DNA from: Butyrivibrio sp. AE3009
GTDB lineage: Bacteria > Bacillota > Clostridia > Lachnospirales > Lachnospiraceae
Direction: 5' to 3'
NCBI RefSeq assembly: GCF_000420845.1
Contig: NZ_ATVS01000020.1
Coordinates: 1-64,000 of the forward strand
DNA length: 64,000 nt
Positions 58,100 through 64,000 of the stretch are shown piece by piece. Within the stretch, counting starts at the first letter, position 1. Every line of letters starts with the position of its first letter. The notes below the pieces were generated by a model. The model had not been told where the DNA came from, searched no databases, and saw only the letters and a list, made by a program, of their open reading frames with translations. Made by a program: the position numbers and the translations under genes.

Positions 58100-59182
58100 T
58101 TAGTTGTCCAGAAGCCTTTTTTCCAATTCAGCAAAATCATAGGTGTTCTGCTGGAACTGATTAAAACGGTTCTGGTTAGCGCCAAGGCGAATAGATGATT
58201 CGCCGTAACGTTCTTTATTATCGATGGAATTGGAAGCCTTGGATCTCTTTTGTTTGAGATCTGCGGTAAAACTTGCATCCAGTCTGGCAATGTCCTCCCT
58301 GGTAATAACTTTACTCTCATGCCAGCTCTTCAGAATACCGTCGCAGTAGCGAAGACGGTTCTTCTGTGTGGCCAAAACAGTACGGTCGCAGGCTTCCAAG
58401 ATAATCTCCATCGTAAATCCCAACTCCCCACGCCACTTGTTGATGTAGGACACTTCCTTATCTGTAGGATTGTTCTCCATACCAAGTGCTTTCATGATAG
58501 TGAGAATGTCACTGTCATGTCTGTAGTTCTCCGCACGGGCCTGTTTTGGTGTTGTGATGCCTTCCTGACTCCAGTTAATGGCAACTTTCTCCATGTAACG
58601 GAAGTCAGTTTTATGATTATCGACGCAGTATTGCATCAGATAGTCCAAAAGTTCGTCTGAGAATTTAAGCTCATCGTGAATATAATATATAGTTGAAATC
58701 TCTGTGGGATTCAAAGTTCTTCCAAAATACTGTTCCGCAATGAAAAGAAGTCCCTGGCCGTCAGACTGTTTAAAGGATCTGAGCATGGCCACAGAATAGT
58801 TGGGCTTCTCGGGAACGGCCTGTGTAACAGGAGGAAGAGCCCTGAGTACTGTGTTCTCCTTCTTTCTTACGGTGTTTTTCTGGGAAGTGATATCTTCCAT
58901 ATGAATTCCGGTAAGATTCTGTGATGCATCGTACTCGAGACTTATAAGTCCCTTTTTCTCCCAATATTTTAAAGAACGGATAACATCCTTTTCCGTATGG
59001 TTGAATTTATCGGCCAGAGCACTAACGCTGGTGGATAAATTCGCACTCATCATCCGCAGCAGATAGAGGTAGATCTTAATCTGCGCGTCGTTTGCGTCCT
59101 GCATGTATTCGTCGATAAAGATATTTGATACATTTGTTGAATCCTCCCCTAAAGAATGACTGATTGAAACTCGCCCCATCAT
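58100..59182 (-). CDS. dnaD: DnaD-family replication initiation protein
   Basis: DnaD-like proteins act in primosome assembly at origins and stalled forks. The 360-residue protein has an N-terminal winged-helix part (IKIYLYLLRMM, SVSALADKFNHTEKDVIRSLKYWEKKGLI) and C-terminal DnaD_C-type domains (about 135-200 and 215-290, the latter with YINKWRGELGFTMEIILEACD). Start ATG (complement of 59180-59182) lies 9 bases after TAGGTG; a GTG at 59194 would overlap that site. It precedes dnaC. Confidence 0.85.
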   Translation of the reverse strand: MMGRVSISHSLGEDSTNVSNIFIDEYMQDANDAQIKIYLYLLRMMSANLSTSVSALADKFNHTEKDVIRSLKYWEKKGLISLEYDASQNLTGIHMEDITSQKNTVRKKENTVLRALPPVTQAVPEKPNYSVAMLRSFKQSDGQGLLFIAEQYFGRTLNPTEISTIYYIHDELKFSDELLDYLMQYCVDNHKTDFRYMEKVAINWSQEGITTPKQARAENYRHDSDILTIMKALGMENNPTDKEVSYINKWRGELGFTMEIILEACDRTVLATQKNRLRYCDGILKSWHESKVITREDIARLDASFTADLKQKRSKASNSIDNKERYGESSIRLGANQNRFNQFQQNTYDFAELEKRLLDN

Positions 59183-59348
59183 AAACTTAATCACCTACTT
59201 CGCACATTTATCCAAAACCATAAGCCTATTTATTAAGAATCTAAAATTTTTCTTATGTTTTTCGGAACAATTCAGATTATAGCATGGTGATTTTTTATAT
59301 GATATGGACAAATGTAACGAAGATATTTCAGGTGGGGCCTGAGTTTCC

Positions 59349-59562
59349 TTATACACATTCTTTTGTGGACAATGTGGATAACGTGGATTATTTTTTCCTG
59401 AGAAATTAAAAACAGCCATCGTTAGCGGGAATTTTTACGAAAACGTTTACCCACAATTGATGGCTGTTATCCACATTGAATGATTTACATAAATTGTTTT
59501 TTAAAAGTGGAAAAGTGGAAAAGTATTACCTGCGGGGGAGCCTATCCCCGATTTTAACCACA
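59349..59562. promoter_or_regulatory. Cluster of DnaA-box-like 9-mers
   Basis: TTATACACA (59349-59357), then contiguous TGTGGACAA (59364-59372), TGTGGATAA (59373-59381) and CGTGGATTA (59382-59390), then TTACCCACA (59447-59455), TTATCCACA (59467-59475) and TTAACCACA (59554-59562). Two match the TTATCCACA consensus perfectly. Between them is an AT-rich run. This is the 445-bp gap between dnaD and the murC-like gene, both on the minus strand and reading leftwards. It could be an origin part, a DnaA-controlled promoter or a DnaA titration site. Confidence 0.6.
59411..59468. repeat. Perfect inverted repeat within the DnaA-box cluster
   Basis: AACAGCCATC (59411-59420) and GATGGCTGTT (59459-59468) are perfectly complementary with a 38-base loop. 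The right arm overlaps the TTATCCACA box by 2 bases. Confidence 0.75.
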
Positions 59563-59627
59563 TCTGCGGCTCCCGGTGTTATCAACAAATTACCCTTAGT
59601 GCAATTTAGCGAAAGGAACTTTTTTGT

Positions 59628-60944
59628 TCAACTAAAGTTTTCTCTGAACCATGCATCCGCAGGTCCTGCAGTCAGAAGTATGATAAGGTAGCCTTCGCTG
59701 TGATCTGATTTTATTTTGCCTGCAAGGTCATCACCAAGCTCTGCCACAAAGGCCTTATCTTTTGCATTTAAATCAGCTATGAATTCCTTGGGTGTGATCA
59801 CGGGAAGGGATTCATCCTCTCTTGTAAGGAAGGTGGGAAGCCAGTAAACCTTGTCTGCTTTGTCAAAGGCATCCTTGTACAGGGCTCTGACCTCGTGCTG
59901 ACGGGTGTTCTGATGGGGCTGGTAAACTACAACAACACCTTTTTTGCTGAGCTTTCCTGCCTCTTCCGAAGCAATATCAATAGTGGCCTTTACCTCCTCC
60001 GGATGGTGGGCATAATCTGAATAAAAGCCCTCGCTTACCCGCTCAAATCTGCGTCTTACTCCGGGGAATTCATTCAAAACTTCAATTAGCTTCTCGTCTG
60101 AAACCTCCCGGCCGCAGTGACGAAGCATTTCCTTCAGGGCGAAAAATGCACTGGTGGCATCCTCTCTTCTGGGACTTCCCGAAAGAGTGATTCGCTTGTC
60201 GATTTCAGGGATGATCCGGGGCTCTTTTCCTCCTGCTTTAAGGACATCTACGCCATGGAGAGATGCCTCTTTTGTAGCAAAGATCACGTTCTGAGACTGC
60301 TCCTCAAACTGTATGAAGGCCTCTTCGTAATCTTTTCTTGTCTTGTAAATATCAGGATGATCGTAGGACACATAGGTTATAAGGCTGACCCATGGATGGA
60401 AATGAAGGAAATTCCTGTCGTACTCATCCGCTTCATATATAAAGAACTTATCTCCCTCTTTGTAAGACCCCGATGGGGCAAAAGAAAGAATGGTTCCCAC
60501 CAGATATGAAGAGGGCAGGAGTCTGTTACCATTCTCATCCCTGAGCTTATCAATAGCCCAGACCAGCATTGAGGTAGTGGTAGTTTTGCCATGGGTTCCT
60601 GCTACAGCCACCATTTTAAGGTCAAGCTCTTTTACCAGCTTCGCGATGAGCTCATCACGCTTGGAAACCTTGATTCCACGCTCTTTTGCCATCAAAAGTT
60701 CAGGATGATCCTGGGGAAGTGCTGAGGTGTAAATGAACCAGTCAATTCCCACGGTATCTATTTTTTCAGAAAAATATGTTCCATCCTGAGGGCCCACCTG
60801 GTACTCGATACCGGCATTTTCAAGCTCCTTGGCAATTGCTCCAAGACTTCTGTCGGAGCCGTACACATTGATTCCGGCCTTTCTTGCCATCAAAGCCAAA
60901 GGTCCCATGCCGGTTCCGGATATTCCTGAAATATATATATTCAT
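59628..60944 (-). CDS. murC: UDP-N-acetylmuramate ligase (MurC/Mpl type)
   Basis: Adds L-alanine (MurC) or a tripeptide (Mpl) to UDP-N-acetylmuramate in wall synthesis. The 438-residue protein starts MNIYISGISGTGMGPLALMA (Rossmann domain), has the ATP loop AVAGTHGKTTTTSML, and YEADEYDRNFLHF and FPGVRRRFE of the central and C-terminal domains. It is somewhat nearer to the length of MurC (about 450). ATG complement 60942-60944 is chosen for family start; the ribosome site GAGAAAAC is weak. Confidence 0.87.
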   Translation of the reverse strand: MNIYISGISGTGMGPLALMARKAGINVYGSDRSLGAIAKELENAGIEYQVGPQDGTYFSEKIDTVGIDWFIYTSALPQDHPELLMAKERGIKVSKRDELIAKLVKELDLKMVAVAGTHGKTTTTSMLVWAIDKLRDENGNRLLPSSYLVGTILSFAPSGSYKEGDKFFIYEADEYDRNFLHFHPWVSLITYVSYDHPDIYKTRKDYEEAFIQFEEQSQNVIFATKEASLHGVDVLKAGGKEPRIIPEIDKRITLSGSPRREDATSAFFALKEMLRHCGREVSDEKLIEVLNEFPGVRRRFERVSEGFYSDYAHHPEEVKATIDIASEEAGKLSKKGVVVVYQPHQNTRQHEVRALYKDAFDKADKVYWLPTFLTREDESLPVITPKEFIADLNAKDKAFVAELGDDLAGKIKSDHSEGYLIILLTAGPADAWFRENFS

Positions 60945-61312
60945 AATAGTTTTCTCGATTCTTCTTATTAATATTTTGATTTCATCATTAAAATTATAAC
61001 GCATTTAATTATATTACTTATTATATATATGTCAAAAGATTGGTCCTATAGAGCGGCTTCTTAATAAAATTTCAATTTTTTTCAATCGCCATGAAATAAA
61101 GCAAATAAAAATGAACGATTATCAATTTTTTTTATTCCTATTTTATTTTTTGTTTATAATTGGGTGCTACAATGCGTTTACTAACGGAGATAAGTGTGCA
61201 CATAACTAATTCTAAAAATTGAATAAAGTGTGATGATACCTCTAAAGTTTTAAAGAAAAAAGACGATATAACAGATAGCTAGAAATACATACTAATGTCG
61301 GAGGTTACATCA
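60945..61312. other. AT-rich intergenic stretch without a gene
   Basis: No reading frame with a ribosome site is visible. Poly-T and poly-A runs dominate. TATAAT at 61155-61160 may be the -10 box of the exported-protein pair, but the -35 is poor. Upstream of murC no clear minus-strand promoter is seen. Confidence 0.5.
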
Positions 61313-61864
61313 ATGGGCAATGCAACAGAACAAAAGGGCAGCTCTCCAGTAGCCGGTAAGACTTTGATCTTTGCTGGGATAGTGGTAATTGTTATCCTTT
61401 TGGTTACCGTTATCGTCTTACTCACTACAGGGAGAAATGGAGAAAAAAAGGAGGAACCCAAAGAGGAGGCCAAACGTGCTGTAGTTCTAAGTGAAGAGAA
61501 CGCAGAGGAGGTTGCTGAAGATTTCTTCAGCGAAGATTACACCCCTCCCGGATACTTCACAGCGACTATGAATAATGTTTGGAACTTTGCAACTGGAGAT
61601 TCCGTATCGGAAGATGCATATGTCGCTAATGATACATCAAACAGTAATGATATCTACTTCGATATTTTTATTGATGGCGATGATCAGAACCCGATATACC
61701 AGTCTCCTGTCATTCCGTTAGGAGGTGAGCTGGACAAGATAAGACTGGATAAGAAACTAAGTGCCGGGAGTTATAACTGCACAATGGTGTACCATCTAGT
61801 TGACGAGAACCAGAATACTCTAAGCACGGTAAACGTCGGAGTAACAATTAACATCGATTCCTAA
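61313..61864 (+). CDS. Membrane-anchored exported protein, unknown
   Basis: This 183-residue protein has one helix (about 12-36, LIFAGIVVIVILLVTVIVLL), then a charged linker (EKKEEPKEEAK) and an outside beta-rich domain (about 80-183) with YFTATMNNVWNF and IYQSPVIPLGGELDKI. GTCGGAGGTTACATCA precedes the ATG at 61313; a nearer ATG at 61295 would lie before this site. It is followed by a secreted protein, so both may build a surface structure. Confidence 0.65.
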   Translation: MGNATEQKGSSPVAGKTLIFAGIVVIVILLVTVIVLLTTGRNGEKKEEPKEEAKRAVVLSEENAEEVAEDFFSEDYTPPGYFTATMNNVWNFATGDSVSEDAYVANDTSNSNDIYFDIFIDGDDQNPIYQSPVIPLGGELDKIRLDKKLSAGSYNCTMVYHLVDENQNTLSTVNVGVTINIDS

Positions 61865-61934
61865 GTATCTAATTAAAGTAACTACCGACTCATGATGAGG
61901 CGGAAGAGATATAAAATCAAGGAGGATTTCATTT

Positions 61935-63071
61935 ATGAGAACACAGAGATTTTTAGCAGTTTTACTTGCAGCAACAATGGTATTTGGAAGCACAATTACA
62001 GCATTCGCCGGCGACGAGGCAGGTACAGGATCAGTCGCTGGTACCGGAGCATCAGAAGGTTATGTTCCTGCAACTGTAGTTAAGGTTACTGTTCCTACTA
62101 CTTCTGCAACAACGTTTGCATACACCATGGATCCATTAAGACTTCTTGCTACAACTAATGGTGCAAGAACCGGTGGATGGGAAACAATTCAGAATGATAC
62201 CGGTGTTTATTTCAAGACAGCAGATGGCTATGCTAATGAGAGTGATACAGTATATTTCATCAATAAGTGCTCAGATAAAGACATCTTTGTAAAGGTTGAG
62301 GCAGAACTTCCGACTAAAGGAACAAATGATATTGACCTTGCTACAAGTTCTACAGTAGCATCTGCTGATGATGCAAATGCTGATTTGTATCTGGGTCTTA
62401 AAGTTGCCGGCACAACTAAGGTGCTTGCATATGGTGGAAGCCAGGCAGTTGAGGTAAAGGCAGCTCATCCTGGAACTGCTCAGTATGAGATTACTTATGC
62501 AAATAAGAAGTATGACAAGACAGAGATTGCAGGATCAACATTCACAGCAGTTCCTATTCAGCTTGCAGGTGCTGTAAGTAATGTTAGTGAAAATCCTAAG
62601 ATTAAGCTTCCTAAAGAAGGCGCTACAACAGCTCCAAAGGTTACAGTTAAGTGGAGTTGGAAGGATGCAGCTTGGGGAAGTGATCAGACTACAGGAACAG
62701 TTAGCTATGTAACAAGAGACTGCTACACTATTACAGGCGCTACAGCTTCTAAGGCTGCAGGCATTGTTGGTGGCAATCCTAAAGCTAATGCAACAATCAC
62801 TCCTACAAAGGGAAGCACATCTATCGTTCTTACATTCAATACTGAAGTGGTTGGCGCTGAATTTGGTGCAGAAGCTATCGATAACAAAAACATTAAGCGC
62901 TCTGGTAATACAATCACTATCAGCAATAAGAAGGCTTCCTCAGATGCTGCTGATGGATTCTGGGGATCAGCTACAGATACTTTGACTGTATATTTCTCTG
63001 ATAGTGATAATGATAATCTTTCCGATAATCCACATATTGACTTCACACCTGCTGCTACAGCTACAAACTAA
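61935..63071 (+). CDS. Secreted surface protein, unknown
   Basis: This 378-residue protein has a signal peptide (MRTQRFLAVLLAATMVFGST ending near AFA). A Gly/Ala/Thr-rich linker is followed by VKVTVPTTSATTFAYTMDP, a pattern I recall from secreted Lachnospiraceae proteins, then beta-rich domains and a charged end NDNLSDNPHIDFTPAATATN. No anchor motif. AAGGAGGATTTC precedes the ATG. Codon use is biased as in an abundant protein. It may be secreted as a fibre or matrix component together with the preceding gene product. Confidence 0.65.
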   Translation: MRTQRFLAVLLAATMVFGSTITAFAGDEAGTGSVAGTGASEGYVPATVVKVTVPTTSATTFAYTMDPLRLLATTNGARTGGWETIQNDTGVYFKTADGYANESDTVYFINKCSDKDIFVKVEAELPTKGTNDIDLATSSTVASADDANADLYLGLKVAGTTKVLAYGGSQAVEVKAAHPGTAQYEITYANKKYDKTEIAGSTFTAVPIQLAGAVSNVSENPKIKLPKEGATTAPKVTVKWSWKDAAWGSDQTTGTVSYVTRDCYTITGATASKAAGIVGGNPKANATITPTKGSTSIVLTFNTEVVGAEFGAEAIDNKNIKRSGNTITISNKKASSDAADGFWGSATDTLTVYFSDSDNDNLSDNPHIDFTPAATATN

Positions 63072-63119
63072 TACAAGTAAAATTTGCTAAAAAGTACAAC
63101 ATGATCTAATGCTAGTTAC

Positions 63120-63152
63120 AGAGAGGGCTACATAAGTAGCTCTCTCTTTTTT
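63120..63152 (+). terminator. Terminator after the secreted protein
   Basis: AGAGAGGGCTA pairs with TAGCTCTCTCT (one GU-type mismatch) around CATAAG, followed by TTTTTT. It lies about 50 bp after the stop. Confidence 0.85.
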
Positions 63153-63380
63153 GTGCCAATAAAAGGTCTCTGATGCATCGCATAGTATACCAATTGGGGT
63201 CAGATCCCAATCTGCCTCGAGGCCAGTTAATATGCGGGCTTCCAGACAGGATATTGAAAAAGATTGCATGCAACTTTTGCCAATATCAAGCAATGCTGTT
63301 ATATGCATGTCGCGGATTATCATTTGGATTATTCATTCATTGTGCTGTTCTTGTTGCCCCATCCGGTTCTTAATTGCCCC

Positions 63381-63470
63381 ATTAGGGACGGTTCTCATTG
63401 AGTCATGACGCGAAGTGCTTGATCAGAATATGATTTGCTAGTCATAGCCCCACTGAGAACCGTCCCTAAT
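63381..63470. repeat. Inverted repeat of the GGGACGGTTC family
   Basis: ATTAGGGACGGTTCTCA (63381-63397) and TGAGAACCGTCCCTAAT (63454-63470) are perfectly complementary over 17 bp with GAGTCATG/GTCAT inside. A further GAGTCATTGAGAACC follows. The rest of 63153-63696 shows only a GCCTCCG/CGAAGGC-type hairpin near 63511 and no gene. Confidence 0.85.
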
Positions 63471-63696
63471 GAGTCATTGAGAACCTGCCGTACTGTTCCC
63501 GCCACAAAAAACGCCTCCGATGCATTGCACCGAAGGCTCTGATCATTATAAAAACATCTTGTCTATGTTTTTGCACCATAATAATGAGACCGGCTGGGGA
63601 GATGAAGTGCCCTAAATCACTGAGCCAGACGATGCGAGTAATTTATATTTCTCCATGGTGCAGCGCCTCCGGCAGGTAAGCCCGGACAAAAAAACT

Positions 63697-63990
63697 TTAC
63701 TGTGGCGGTATAATACCAAGCTCCTTAGCCCCTTTCCACAAAGCTTCGTTTATTCTTTTCTGGTACCCTTTACCTGTGGATTTAAATGCATCTAAAAGAA
63801 CAGCATCCAAACGAAGCGATATAAGTTCTTTCCGTGGTTTATAATATTCAGGATTCGCAGGCCTGAATTCTGATAGCTCTTTTGGGGTCAGCTTTGGAGC
63901 ATCTTTAGAATATTTTACCGGCCTTTTGGCAGAAGTTCTAATATCTTCAATTTCTTCTTTAGAAGGCTGGTCTCCAGGGTTCAATGTCAT
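63697..63990 (-). CDS. BrnA-type antitoxin (DUF4415), probably 5'-truncated
   Basis: 97 residues are visible, with KRPVKYSKDAPKLTPKELSEF and the C-terminal ribbon-helix-helix ISLRLDAVLLDAFKSTGKGYQKRIN typical of BrnA antitoxins, which bind DNA and neutralise the BrnT RNase. The ATG at 63988-63990 (complement) has no ribosome site, and upstream codons (ATA AAA ACG) remain open to the edge, so the true start is likely beyond the window. The BrnT gene would be upstream and is not visible. Confidence 0.75.
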   Translation of the reverse strand: MTLNPGDQPSKEEIEDIRTSAKRPVKYSKDAPKLTPKELSEFRPANPEYYKPRKELISLRLDAVLLDAFKSTGKGYQKRINEALWKGAKELGIIPPQ

Positions 63991-64000
63991 CGTTTTTATA

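Overview
The window reads as the chromosome of an anaerobic, low-to-mid GC Firmicute of the Lachnospiraceae type (Butyrivibrio or Pseudobutyrivibrio would fit). Reasons: pyruvate:ferredoxin oxidoreductase with a clostridial 2[4Fe-4S] ferredoxin, a MecA adaptor, the gdpP-rplI-dnaB block and a dnaD-dnaC pair of Firmicutes, SleB-like and YaaH-like wall hydrolases, strong AGGAGG ribosome sites, and large secreted proteins with wall-binding repeats. The genus is an inference. No rRNA, tRNA, CRISPR array, prophage or transposase gene was found.

Layout. 1-8.5 kb: surface and export genes (3' end of a repeat adhesin, a YibE/F membrane protein, and a 1741-residue secreted protein with a CehA-like PHP metallohydrolase core and choline-binding-type repeats). 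8.6-12.4 kb: gdpP, rplI, dnaB. 12.7-16.8 kb: a 56-residue ferredoxin gene divergent from the PFOR gene, so electron donor and carrier sit back to back. 16.9-24.6 kb: mecA, a GH18 wall hydrolase, a TsaC/Sua5 tRNA-modification enzyme, rpiB, upp, dCMP deaminase and a SleB-like hydrolase; the gaps around upp hold large RNA-like foldbacks. 24.6-34.6 kb: DUF402 protein, an exported protein of unknown role, a GH2 beta-galactosidase, an LUD-domain protein, a histidine phosphatase and PepF.

34.7-45.9 kb looks like an accessory region: five GNAT acetyltransferase genes (one an internally deleted relic), two P-loop kinase-like genes, an ABC-F protein with a leader peptide, two radical SAM enzymes, a membrane-bound HTH regulator, and two families of dispersed palindromic repeats. 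One repeat family brackets the ABC-F gene in inverted orientation.

46.0-51.6 kb is a single operon behind an unassigned riboswitch-like attenuator: HisC-like aminotransferase, HcxA/YbdH-like dehydrogenase, a complete ABC importer of the NMT1/SsuA/TauA type, a YezD-like (DUF2292) small protein and a Cys-rich lipoprotein. I infer uptake and conversion of a sulfur-linked 2-hydroxy or 2-keto acid, for instance a methionine precursor. This is the best candidate here for an undescribed system. 51.7-55.6 kb: a possible 53-residue protein, an ECF sigma factor, a solenoid-like partner, a HAD phosphatase and two small membrane proteins. 55.7-61 kb, minus strand: dnaD-dnaC-prs and a MurC/Mpl-type ligase, separated by a cluster of DnaA-box-like 9-mers. 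61.3-63.1 kb: two exported proteins. The window ends in a BrnA-type antitoxin gene.

All calls rest on reading the sequence; no database search was run.
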